A stretch of DNA of 64,000 nucleotides from Rhodococcus koreensis (lineage in GTDB: Bacteria > Actinomycetota > Actinomycetes > Mycobacteriales > Mycobacteriaceae): positions 5,270,001 to 5,334,000 of the forward strand of contig NZ_FNSV01000005.1 of the NCBI RefSeq assembly GCF_900105905.1. The letters run 5' to 3'. Numbering within the stretch: position 1 is the first letter of the stretch; every line of letters starts with the position of its first letter. The notes beneath the pieces were generated by a model. The model had not been told where the DNA came from and did no database searches. It saw only the letters and a list, made by a program, of their open reading frames with translations. The position numbers and the translations under genes were made by a program. Positions 1 through 7,644 of the stretch are shown piece after piece.

Positions 1-888
1 GTAGAACACCGAGTCGTGGACCTTGAACGTGGGGTCCGCTTGGGTGGTGGGCCGCGAGTCCTCGAAGCAGCCGCCCTGGTCGATCGCGATGTCGACGAGG
101 ACGCTGCCCGGCTTCATCCGTGAGACCAGCGAGTTCGAGATGATCTTCGGTGCCTTGGCGCCCGGGACGAGCACGGCGCCGATGACGAGGTCGGCCTGCA
201 TGACCTCCTGCTCGATGGAGTAGGCGTTGGCGGCGAGGGTCCGGATCCGCCCCTGGTACATGCGGTCGGCCGCGCGCAGCTTGTCGACGTTCTTGTCGAA
301 CAGGACGACGTCGGCCCAGGTGCCTGCGGCGACGGCGACGGCGTTCATGCCCGATACGCCGGCACCGATCACGACGACCCGCGCCGGGGACACACCGGAC
401 ACGCCGCCGATCAGCACACCCCGGCCACCCTCCGGGCGCATGAGTGCCTGCGCACCGACGAGGGGAGCGAGCCTGCCGGCGACCTCACTCATCGGGAACA
501 GCAGCGGCAGCGAACCGTCGGGAAGCTGAACCGTCTCGTACGCAACCGAATTCGTACCGGCGGCGAGCAGGGCCCGGGTGCACTCCTCGCCGGCGGCGAG
601 ATGCAGGTAGGTGAACAGCGTGAGGTCCGAACGCATCCGGTGGTATTCCTCCGCGATGGGCTCCTTGACCTTCAGCAGGAGTTCCGCGCTCTGCCACACG
701 GCGTCGGCGCTGTCGAGGATCTTCGCGCCGGCTGCGCCGTAGGCGTCGTCGCCGATCGACGAGCCCTCCCCCGCACCGCGTTCCACGAACACGTCGTGCC
801 CGTGGGCAACCATCTCGTGGACACCGGCGGGAGTGGCCGCCACCCGGTACTCGTGGTTCTTGACTTCCTTGGGGATACCGATCCTCAT
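1..888 (-). CDS. ald: Alanine dehydrogenase, 3' end cut by window edge
   Basis: NAD-dependent L-alanine dehydrogenase (alanine + NAD to pyruvate + ammonia). The 296 visible codons begin MRIGIPKEVKNHEYRVA, the hallmark start of the family, and include the nucleotide-binding stretch VVVIGAGVSGMNAVAVA near residue 170. The ATG at 888 follows a GGAGG ribosome site (5' of it on the minus strand, 890-896). The gene is divergent from the aminotransferase at 1114. In taurine dissimilation Ald recycles the alanine made by taurine:pyruvate aminotransferase back to pyruvate, which fits this placement. About 75 C-terminal residues lie outside the window. Family assignment is firm; the taurine role is inferred from neighbours. 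Confidence 0.93.
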   Translation of the reverse strand, partial: MRIGIPKEVKNHEYRVAATPAGVHEMVAHGHDVFVERGAGEGSSIGDDAYGAAGAKILDSADAVWQSAELLLKVKEPIAEEYHRMRSDLTLFTYLHLAAGEECTRALLAAGTNSVAYETVQLPDGSLPLLFPMSEVAGRLAPLVGAQALMRPEGGRGVLIGGVSGVSPARVVVIGAGVSGMNAVAVAAGTWADVVLFDKNVDKLRAADRMYQGRIRTLAANAYSIEQEVMQADLVIGAVLVPGAKAPKIISNSLVSRMKPGSVLVDIAIDQGGCFEDSRPTTQADPTFKVHDSVFY

Positions 889-976
889 CTGAGACCTCCG
901 TTAGCTGGGGCTGTTCGCCGCTCCGGCCACATGCCGTGGTGCCGAGCGATACCGAAGTCTGGATCACTCTGGCATG

Positions 977-1025
977 GGACCAGAAGGACCAGTTGGGGAC
1001 CGTCTGCGGGGACCAGTCTGGACCC
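977..1025. promoter_or_regulatory. Helically phased GGACC repeats in the ald/aminotransferase divergent promoter
   Basis: Five GGACC cores start at 977, 986, 997, 1010 and 1020, three of them as GGACCAG, spaced 9, 11, 13 and 10 bp. Near-helical spacing of a direct repeat between two divergent genes suggests a multi-site activator. MocR-type TauR proteins of proteobacteria are known to use GGAC-containing direct repeats in front of taurine genes, but no TauR homologue is visible here. Regulatory meaning is inference. Confidence 0.4.
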
Positions 1026-1113
1026 ATCGAATACCGCGCTTCTGGTTCTGACCTGCGGTCCGCCTCGTCGGTATGGTGTGGATCACAGCCATTCGACAAC
1101 GAAGGAGATGGTC

Positions 1114-2478
1114 GTGGACGTCACCGAATTGCGAGCACGGGCCCGTCGGCACCTCGGACCTCATTTCACCCGCAAGGACACCTGGGAAAGCGACTTTCCG
1201 GTGTTCGTTCGGGGTGAGGGTAGCTATCTGATCGACACCGAGGGAGACCGTTTCCTCGACGGTCTGGCTGGTCTGTTCTGCGTGAACATCGGTCACGGCC
1301 GCGACGACATCGCGAAGGCGGCGAGCGAGCAGATCGGGACGCTGGCGTACGCGTCCAACTGGGGCAGCGCCCACATTCCCGCGATCGAGGCGTCCGCGCT
1401 GATCGCCGATCTGGCGCCCGGTGACCTCGGAACGACGTTCTTCGTCAACTCGGGTTCCGAGGCCGTGGAGACGGCCGTCAAGTTCGCCCGGCAGTACCAC
1501 CGCAGCCAGGGCAACCCGCAGCGAACCAAGATCATCAGCCGCGAGATGGCCTACCACGGAACCACTCTCGGCGCCCTCTCGGTGACGCAGCTGCCCAAGA
1601 TCAAGGATCCGTTCGGCCCGCTGCTGCCCGGGGTCCGCTCCGTACCCAACACGCTCGGTTACCTCGGTGACTGCGGCCCGGCGAACGAACTCGACTGCAT
1701 CGCCGCGATCGAGGCTGTCATCGAGGAAGAGGGCGCCGAGACCATCGCCGCCGTGTTCGCCGAGCCGGTCCAGAACGGGCGCGGCGCCCTGGTCCCGCCG
1801 GACGGATACTGGGCTGCGCTGCGCGCGCTGTGCGACAAGCACGGGATCCTGCTGGTCTCCGACGAGGTGATCTGCTCGTTCGGCCGCCTCGGACACTGGT
1901 TCGGACACGGGCTCACCGGTGTGGTGCCGGACATGATCACGTTCGCGAAGGGCTCCACCTCCGGATACGCCCCGCTCGGCGGTCTGATCGTGCGTGAGCA
2001 GCTGGTGCGCGAACTCTACGACTCGCCCAAGGGCGGCGTGTTCACCCACGGCGCGACGTGGGGCGGGCACCCGGTGTCGACGGCGGTCGCGGTCGCGAAC
2101 ATCACCGCGATGCGCGACGAGAACGTGCTCGGCAACGTCACCGCACGCGGCCCGAAGCTGAAGACGGCACTCGATTCGCTGATGCGCTCGCACCGCTGCG
2201 TGAAGGACGTCCGCGGCACCGGATTCTTCTACGCGATCGAACTGATGGCGGACAGCAACAGCGGCCGCGAGTTCACCGAACAGGAGTCGCTGACGGTGCT
2301 GCGCAAGGTGCTGCCGGAGGCGTTCGCCCGCACCAAGGTGATCCTCCGCGGCGACGATCGCGGTGCCACGATGCTGATGATCTCCCCGCCGCTCGTCGCC
2401 GACGACGAGGTGCTGTCGGAACTGCTGCACGGCATCGACAGCATGCTCACCGACATCGAGAAGGCAATCCAGCCGTAG
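1114..2478 (+). CDS. tpa: Class III aminotransferase, probable taurine:pyruvate aminotransferase
   Basis: PLP-dependent class III (omega) aminotransferase of about 454 residues. Visible hallmarks are FFVNSGSEAVETAVKFAR, the cofactor Asp in LLVSDEVICSFGR and the Schiff-base lysine in TFAKGSTSGYAPLGG. AAGGAG at 1102-1107 touches the ATG at 1108 but is 6 nt from the GTG at 1114, so GTG is preferred; ATG 1108 would add two residues. It is flanked by ald, pta and a TauE/SafE exporter, the gene set for taurine breakdown via sulfoacetaldehyde known in Rhodococcus opacus. Substrate is therefore inferred as taurine plus pyruvate; another omega-amino acid cannot be excluded from sequence alone. Confidence 0.78.
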   Translation: MDVTELRARARRHLGPHFTRKDTWESDFPVFVRGEGSYLIDTEGDRFLDGLAGLFCVNIGHGRDDIAKAASEQIGTLAYASNWGSAHIPAIEASALIADLAPGDLGTTFFVNSGSEAVETAVKFARQYHRSQGNPQRTKIISREMAYHGTTLGALSVTQLPKIKDPFGPLLPGVRSVPNTLGYLGDCGPANELDCIAAIEAVIEEEGAETIAAVFAEPVQNGRGALVPPDGYWAALRALCDKHGILLVSDEVICSFGRLGHWFGHGLTGVVPDMITFAKGSTSGYAPLGGLIVREQLVRELYDSPKGGVFTHGATWGGHPVSTAVAVANITAMRDENVLGNVTARGPKLKTALDSLMRSHRCVKDVRGTGFFYAIELMADSNSGREFTEQESLTVLRKVLPEAFARTKVILRGDDRGATMLMISPPLVADDEVLSELLHGIDSMLTDIEKAIQP

Positions 2479-2505
2479 GGAAGGGCACCTTCCCCGAGTT
2501 CCAGC

Positions 2506-2539
2506 GGGTGGCGGTCGTCGTGATCGACGACCGCCACCC
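2506..2539. terminator. Perfect 15-bp hairpin between aminotransferase and pta
   Basis: Arms 2506-2520 and 2525-2539 are perfectly complementary around a 4-nt loop, then CTCTTCG follows. There is no U-tract, as is common for actinobacterial terminators. Sitting 27 bp after the aminotransferase stop and 28 bp before pta, it may attenuate rather than fully stop transcription. Confidence 0.6.
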
Positions 2540-2567
2540 CTCTTCGTATCGACGGGAGAGCGAGGCC

Positions 2568-3596
2568 ATGGCCCCGGGCGCCACCACTGCACCACTCACC
2601 GACATTGCACGACTGAATGATTCGTCTCTGATCGACCACTGGACCGCCACCCTGAGCGGCCGGAACCGGACCGTCGCGCTCGCGGACGGAGAGGACGAAC
2701 GCGCGATCCGTGCGGCCCACCATCTGCACCACAAATGTGTCGTCGCCCCGCGCCTGTTCGGGCGGCGGGACGTCATCCGGCGCATCGCGGAGGCCGCAGG
2801 CATTCCGCTGGCCGAGGAACTCGTCGTCGACCTGGACGAGGCCGCCACCGACCCCGCGATCCGCGACGCCGTCGAATCGGGATTCGCGAAATATCCGGAC
2901 CGGATCGAGTCGGCGCTGTCGGACCCGGTGTGCCTGGCCGCGGCGGCATTGCGCGCCGGGGTGGTCGATGCCGGAGTCGCGGGTGCGAGCAGACCGACGT
3001 CCGACGTGCTGCGCGCCGGACTGCGCATCGTCGGACTCGCACCGGGTTCGAGCACCCTGTCCAGTGCGATCCTGATGTTGCTGCCGGACGGCAGGCAGCT
3101 GACGTTCTCCGACTGCGCCGTCGTCCCCGACCCGACGGTCGAGGAACTGGTCGACATCGCGCTCGCCGCCAGTGCCACTCACTTCCAGCTCACCGAGCAG
3201 ACCCCGATCGCGGCGATGCTGTCGTTCAGCACCCAGGGCAGCGCCAGCCATCCGCGCGTGGAGAAGGTCCGCGAGGCCGCGGAACGGGTGCGCGTCCGGG
3301 ACCCGCAGTTGCACGTGGACGGAGACCTCCAGTTCGATGCCGCGCTGGTGGCCGAGATCGGCGCGTCCAAGGCGCCCGGGTCCCGGGTCGCCGGCCGCGC
3401 GAACGTCCTGGTGTTCCCGAACCTCGACGCCGGCAACATCGGGTACAAAATTGCCCAGCGGCTCGGCGGTGCAATAGCCTTGGGGCCCATCCTGCAAGGA
3501 TTGGCCGCGCCGTGGAACGACCTGTCCCGCGGATGCACCGGCAGCGACATCGAATTGATGGCGCTGGTGAGCGCAGTCCAATCCCTCGCCATCTGA
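2568..3596 (+). CDS. pta: Phosphate acetyltransferase
   Basis: 342-residue phosphate acetyl/butyryltransferase-domain protein (acetyl phosphate + CoA to acetyl-CoA + Pi). Core features are DAGVAGASRPTSDVLRAGL (about 135-155), MLSFSTQGSASHP, DGDLQFDAALV and NVLVFPNLDAGNIGYKIAQR. It is the short catalytic-domain form, without the N-terminal DRTGG regulatory part of long Pta enzymes. ATG 2568 follows GGGAGAG. In the Xsc route sulfoacetaldehyde yields sulfite and acetyl phosphate, and Pta converts the latter to acetyl-CoA, so its place between the aminotransferase and the sulfite exporter is meaningful. Confidence 0.9.
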   Translation: MAPGATTAPLTDIARLNDSSLIDHWTATLSGRNRTVALADGEDERAIRAAHHLHHKCVVAPRLFGRRDVIRRIAEAAGIPLAEELVVDLDEAATDPAIRDAVESGFAKYPDRIESALSDPVCLAAAALRAGVVDAGVAGASRPTSDVLRAGLRIVGLAPGSSTLSSAILMLLPDGRQLTFSDCAVVPDPTVEELVDIALAASATHFQLTEQTPIAAMLSFSTQGSASHPRVEKVREAAERVRVRDPQLHVDGDLQFDAALVAEIGASKAPGSRVAGRANVLVFPNLDAGNIGYKIAQRLGGAIALGPILQGLAAPWNDLSRGCTGSDIELMALVSAVQSLAI

Positions 3597-3646
3597 GCGG
3601 CGGACCAGGCACGGGACCGTGCCACCGGATCGAGAAGGGAGTCGCG

Positions 3647-4378
3647 ATGACGATGCTCCTCGTGGGTGCCCTGTGCATCGGCATCGCCTCCGTCATCGGA
3701 GGGGCCACCGGGTTCGGGACGGCCCTGATCGCGACGCCGGTGATGCTGATGATCGGATTCGCCGTTCCCGAAGTGGTATTCGTCAATCTCGTCGCCGGGC
3801 TGATCACCCGCATCGGCGCGGCGTATCACCTGCGCGAACACATCAGCTGGGGACGAGTGGCACTGCTCGGTGGGGGCAGTCTGCCCGGCGCCTGGCTGGG
3901 TGCGGTCACCCTCGGGTTGGTGCCGGAACAGTATCTGAAGCCGGCGGCGGGAGTCGTGGTCATGCTGTGCGGGGTCGCGATGGCACTCCCGACCCGGACC
4001 CAAACCACCCGGACCCCCTCCACCACCGCACATGTCCTCACCGGCTCCGTGGGCGGCTATCTGGGCACCACGACCTCCCTCAACGGACCGCCCCCGGTGT
4101 TGTTGCTGATGCGTGCGCGGCTGCCACCGCTGGCGTTCATCGCCGATCTCGCAGGCTATTTCATCGTCGCCAACGTGATGGCGCTCGGTGTCCTGTGGTT
4201 CCACGACGAGATCACGGAGTCGATGTTCTGGCCGCGTCTCCCGATCTTCGTGACGGCGGCGGTGATCGGCAATGTCGCCGGACTGGCGATCGCCAGGCGA
4301 CTGCCGCCGGGCGTGTTTCGGTCCGCCGTCATCGTGCTGGTGATCGCGGCCGGCGCGGCAACGTTCCTGCTCGGCTGA
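3647..4378 (+). CDS. TauE/SafE-family sulfite exporter
   Basis: 243-residue integral membrane protein with about eight hydrophobic segments and the two family repeats (IGGATGFGTALIATPVML near the N-terminus, SVGGYLGTTTSLNGPPPVLL in the middle). TauE/SafE proteins export sulfite or organosulfonates. ATG 3647 has GAAGGGA at 3633-3639. It is the third gene of the aminotransferase-pta unit and would dispose of the sulfite released from taurine. It converges on the LysR gene with only 7 bp between stops. Confidence 0.85.
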   Translation: MTMLLVGALCIGIASVIGGATGFGTALIATPVMLMIGFAVPEVVFVNLVAGLITRIGAAYHLREHISWGRVALLGGGSLPGAWLGAVTLGLVPEQYLKPAAGVVVMLCGVAMALPTRTQTTRTPSTTAHVLTGSVGGYLGTTTSLNGPPPVLLLMRARLPPLAFIADLAGYFIVANVMALGVLWFHDEITESMFWPRLPIFVTAAVIGNVAGLAIARRLPPGVFRSAVIVLVIAAGAATFLLG

Positions 4379-4385
4379 GCGCCGG

Positions 4386-5291
4386 TCAGTTCTCCGCCCC
4401 GACCCGGCGGACCAGGCGCACCAGTTCGCCTGCGGGACCGTCGAGCTGACGCGCGCCCCGCCACACGGCCCGCAGAACCCGGTCGAGTTCGAGGCCGTCG
4501 ACGTCGATCACCTTCAGCTCCCCGGCGGCGACCTGCTCGGCGACCGCGAGGGTGCTCATCACCGCCGGTCCGACCCCGGCCAGCACGCTGGTGCGAATCG
4601 CGGCGGCGCTGCCCAGTTCGAGAAGTGGTGCCGCCCGTTCGTATTCCTGCAACGCCACGTCGAGGGTAGTCCGGGTGCCCGATCCCGGTTCCCGGACCAG
4701 GAGCGGCGTCAGCGCCAACTCGCTGACGGACAGTGCTTTTCGCCGCCGCGCCCACGGATGGGTGGGGTGAACGACGACGACCAGCCGGTCGCGCGCCACC
4801 GTGAGACTCTTCAACGGACGCGGCACCGTCGGCGACTCGACGAACCCGACGTCGCAGATCCTGTTGTTGATGCGCTCGAACACCTGAGTCGAGTTGTGCA
4901 CCTGCAGATGAATGGTGACGTCGGAGTGCAACCGGCGGAACTGTCCCAGCCACCCCGGCATCAGATGTTCCGCCACCGTCATGCTGGCGCCCACCGTCAA
5001 CTCGGCCGAGCGTTCCGCGCGCAGCCCCTCGGCCACATCGAGCAGCCTGCACGCATCGGACAGCACCCGGCGCGCCCAGTGCGCGATCACCGTGCCCTGT
5101 GGCGTCAGTATCGAACCCGTCGGGCTGCGCTGCAGCAGGGTCATGCCGAACTGGCGCTCGAGTTGCTTGATGGCGCGACTCGCATTCGGCTGCGCCATGC
5201 CCGCGAGTCTGGCGGCAGCGCTGAGGCTTCCGTGGTCGTCGACACCGACGAGCAACTCGAGCACCGGAAACTCCGGCCATTTGCGGGACAT
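4386..5291 (-). CDS. LysR-family transcriptional regulator
   Basis: 301 residues: an N-terminal winged helix (about 10-68, with SLSAAARLAGMAQPNASRAI as recognition region) and a periplasmic-binding-like effector domain (about 90-290). It is divergent from the YeiH-type exporter at 5393 and separated by 101 bp containing a T-N11-A palindrome, the classic LysR arrangement. It probably controls that exporter. The sulfur context suggests an inducer such as sulfite or sulfate, which is inference. Confidence 0.9.
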   Translation of the reverse strand: MSRKWPEFPVLELLVGVDDHGSLSAAARLAGMAQPNASRAIKQLERQFGMTLLQRSPTGSILTPQGTVIAHWARRVLSDACRLLDVAEGLRAERSAELTVGASMTVAEHLMPGWLGQFRRLHSDVTIHLQVHNSTQVFERINNRICDVGFVESPTVPRPLKSLTVARDRLVVVVHPTHPWARRRKALSVSELALTPLLVREPGSGTRTTLDVALQEYERAAPLLELGSAAAIRTSVLAGVGPAVMSTLAVAEQVAAGELKVIDVDGLELDRVLRAVWRGARQLDGPAGELVRLVRRVGAEN

Positions 5292-5318
5292 GCACCGAGT
5301 ATATGACCCTGCCGCAAG

Positions 5319-5337
5319 ACATATCTGATTGATATGT
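5319..5337. promoter_or_regulatory. LysR-type operator (T-N11-A palindrome)
   Basis: ACATATC-TGATT-GATATGT is a perfect 7-bp inverted repeat with 5-bp spacer, and contains a T-N11-A core (5322/5334). It lies midway between the divergent LysR gene and the exporter, so it is the best candidate autoregulatory/activator site. Confidence 0.7.
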
Positions 5338-5392
5338 GTTCATGCCGAAATGACGGCTATCGCAAAGCGCCGCAGTGACGGACCGTAGGAGT

Positions 5393-6448
5393 ATGAGCAC
5401 CGAACTGAGCGAATCGAAGTCCGAGGAACAGCGCGTCGAGAGCACGGGAACGCTGCCGCGACTGCAGACCGCCACGGCGACTCTCCTCCCGGGCCTGGCG
5501 CTGTGCGCCGCCGCCACCGCCCTCGCGATGGGCATCGGCAGGTTCCTGCCGACGGTGAGCCCACTGTTGATCGCCATCGTGCTCGGCGCCGTACTGTCGA
5601 ACGTCGCGCGACTGCCCGAGCGCCTCCGCCCGGGACTGCAGTTCTCCGCCAAGAAACTGCTCCGGGTCGGCATCGCCCTCCTCGGGCTGCAGTTGATGTT
5701 GAGCGACATCCTCGGACTCGGCTGGGGCGTCATCGTCGTGGTCGTCTCGATCGTCTGCCTGGGCATCGTCGGCACGATGTTCGCGGGCAAACTGCTCGGC
5801 CTCAGCTGGACGCAACGGCTGCTCATCGCCTGCGGATTCTCGATCTGCGGTGCGGCCGCGGTCGCGGCGGTGGACGGGGTCGTGGACGCCGACGAGGAAG
5901 AGGTGATCACCGCGGTCGCGCTCGTCGTCATCTTCGGCACCCTCATGATCCCCGCGATCCCCCTGCTGTCGCGGGCGCTCGGGCTCTCGGACACCGACGC
6001 CGGCCTGTGGGCGGGCGGGTCGATCCACGAGGTCGCGCAGGTCGTCGCGGCCGGCGGAGCGATCGGCGGTGCCGCCCTCGGCGTCGCCGCGGTGGTCAAG
6101 CTGGCCCGCGTCCTCATGCTCGCACCGGTCATGGCCGTGCTCAGCGTGCGGCAGCGCTCCCTCGCCGGTAACGACGCCGACGTGAAGCGCCCGCCGCTCG
6201 TCCCGCTGTTCGTCGTCGCGTTCCTCGCCTGCGTCGGCCTCCGGTCGTCCGGCCTGCTGCCCGCGGGTCTGCTCGCCGACGCCAAGATCCTGCAGACCGC
6301 GCTCCTCACCGCCGCGATGTTCGCCCTCGGCGCCGGCGTCCAGATCGCCACCATCAAGAAGGTCGGCGCCCGCCCCTTCGTCCTCGCCACGATCTCCACC
6401 GTCTGGGTGGCCTCGATCGCGCTGGTGGGCGTGCTGCTCGCGGGGTGA
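5393..6448 (+). CDS. YeiH-type putative sulfate/sulfite exporter
   Basis: 351-residue membrane protein of the conserved YeiH (PSE) family with about ten transmembrane segments. Typical core stretches are KKLLRVGIALLGLQLMLSDI, ACGFSICGAAAVAAVDGVVD and GLWAGGSIHEVAQVVAAGGA. ATG 5393 has AGGAG immediately upstream (1-nt gap); a GTG at 5375 in frame has no ribosome site and was not chosen. In enterobacteria yeiH pairs with the LysR gene yeiE, the same arrangement as here. With TauE/SafE nearby this gives the block two candidate sulfur-oxyanion exporters. Confidence 0.85.
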   Translation: MSTELSESKSEEQRVESTGTLPRLQTATATLLPGLALCAAATALAMGIGRFLPTVSPLLIAIVLGAVLSNVARLPERLRPGLQFSAKKLLRVGIALLGLQLMLSDILGLGWGVIVVVVSIVCLGIVGTMFAGKLLGLSWTQRLLIACGFSICGAAAVAAVDGVVDADEEEVITAVALVVIFGTLMIPAIPLLSRALGLSDTDAGLWAGGSIHEVAQVVAAGGAIGGAALGVAAVVKLARVLMLAPVMAVLSVRQRSLAGNDADVKRPPLVPLFVVAFLACVGLRSSGLLPAGLLADAKILQTALLTAAMFALGAGVQIATIKKVGARPFVLATISTVWVASIALVGVLLAG

Positions 6449-6472
6449 GCACGTCCCCACCGCCTCCCCTTC

Positions 6473-6527
6473 CGCGACGAACGGGACGCTCGTTGCGTCA
6501 GATGCAACGAGCGTCCCGTTCGTCGCG
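6473..6527. terminator. 24-bp perfect hairpin after the exporter gene
   Basis: Arms 6473-6496 and 6504-6527 are perfectly complementary with a 7-nt loop (GTCAGAT). It is 24 bp past the exporter stop and has no U-tract. The stem is far longer than needed for a simple terminator, so it may belong to a dispersed palindrome family. Confidence 0.65.
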
Positions 6528-6564
6528 GCGGGTTGGGGTAGGGCGGAGAAATCCCGGACAAATT

Positions 6565-6630
6565 TTGATCAAGGCTTTCATTATTTTGTGAGCCGGGTTA
6601 CTGTGGTCACCATCAATCAAACCTTTGATT
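6565..6630. promoter_or_regulatory. Operator-like palindromes upstream of the MBL/FAD pair
   Basis: AATCAAA-CC-TTTGATT (6615-6630) is a perfect inverted repeat ending 15 bp before the ATG, and TTGATCAA (6565-6572) is a second palindrome with the same TTGAT core. Two AT-rich palindromes in a GC-rich promoter suggest a TetR-, MarR- or GntR-type operator; no cognate regulator is adjacent. Confidence 0.5.
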
Positions 6631-6645
6631 AGTTAGGTGCATCGC

Positions 6646-7608
6646 ATGAGCCCGACAAGCTTCGCGTCCTCGGCCGACCTCGGCGAGAAGGAACAGACCC
6701 TGGAAGTTCTCGCCGAAGGCGTGTACGCGCTGACCGCCGAGGGTGATCCCAACATCGGCGCCATCGAGGGCGAGGACTTCGTCGTCTGCTTCGAGGCGCT
6801 CGCCACCCCCGTGGCCGCTCAGGACTGGCTGCGCAAGCTGCGCGAGCACACCGACAAGCCCGTCCGCTACCTGGTGCTCTCGCATTACCACGCCGTCCGC
6901 GTGCTCGGTGCGTCCGCGTTCGACGCCGAGACCATCGTGTCGCACGAGACCACCCGCGCCCTCATCGAGGAGCGTGGAAAGGAAGACTGGGCAAGCGAAT
7001 TCGGTCGGATGCCGCGCCTCGCGAAGGCCGCCGACTCGGTGCCCGGACTGACGTGGCCCACCCTGACGTTCGCCGACAAGCTGACCATCGACCTCGGCGG
7101 CGGGCGTGGCGACCTGGTGCTCCAGCACTTCGGCCGCGGGCACACCGAAGGTGACATCACCGCGTGGCTGCCGAAGCAGAAGATCCTCTTCGCCGGCGAC
7201 CTCGTGGAGGCGCAGGCCGCGCTCTACACCGGCGACGCCTTCCACCGCGACTGGTCGACCGGCACCCTCGACCGGATCAAGGCGCTGGGCGCCGAGGTCC
7301 TGATCGGTGGACGCGGCGCCGTCTCCCACGGCCGGGAGGCCGTCGACGCCGCGATCGAGCAGACCCGCCACTTCATCGAGGTCATGCTCGCCGAGGTCGG
7401 TGCGGTGCAGCAGCGCGGCGGCACCCTGAAGGAGGCGTTCGAAGCCACCCACGCCGCACTGAACGAGAAGTACGGGCACTGGCCGATCTTCGAGCACTGC
7501 CTCCCGTTCGACGTCTCCCGCGTGTGGGACGAACTCTCCGGCATCGAACGGCCCGTCATCTGGACCGCCGAGCGCGACCGCGAGGTCTGGGACCAGTTGC
7601 AGGGCTGA
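6646..7608 (+). CDS. Metallo-beta-lactamase-fold protein with degenerate metal motif
   Basis: 320 residues with the MBL fold order: VRYLVLSHYHAVRVLG (normally HxHxDH), HFGRGHTEGDITAWLP, and KILFAGDLVEAQ. The first motif reads HYHAVR, so the Asp and third His that bind the second zinc are replaced by Val and Arg. ATG 6646 is preferred to GTG 6637. The FAD hydroxylase follows 36 bp later on the same strand, so both may act on one aromatic or cyclic substrate. Role unknown; hydrolase or non-hydrolytic binding protein are both possible. Confidence 0.75.
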   Translation: MSPTSFASSADLGEKEQTLEVLAEGVYALTAEGDPNIGAIEGEDFVVCFEALATPVAAQDWLRKLREHTDKPVRYLVLSHYHAVRVLGASAFDAETIVSHETTRALIEERGKEDWASEFGRMPRLAKAADSVPGLTWPTLTFADKLTIDLGGGRGDLVLQHFGRGHTEGDITAWLPKQKILFAGDLVEAQAALYTGDAFHRDWSTGTLDRIKALGAEVLIGGRGAVSHGREAVDAAIEQTRHFIEVMLAEVGAVQQRGGTLKEAFEATHAALNEKYGHWPIFEHCLPFDVSRVWDELSGIERPVIWTAERDREVWDQLQG

Positions 7609-7644
7609 AATCCGTCACCGTTTCACACTGACAAGGCGAGGATC

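Noticed and set aside
964..2595. 543-codon minus-strand open frame opposite the aminotransferase
   Set aside because: Shadow; the plus strand carries all PLP-enzyme motifs.
4156..6561. 801-codon minus-strand open frame
   Set aside because: Only the first part of its span coincides with real genes in other frames (LysR, YeiH-type exporter); translation is Arg/Thr/Ser low-complexity.
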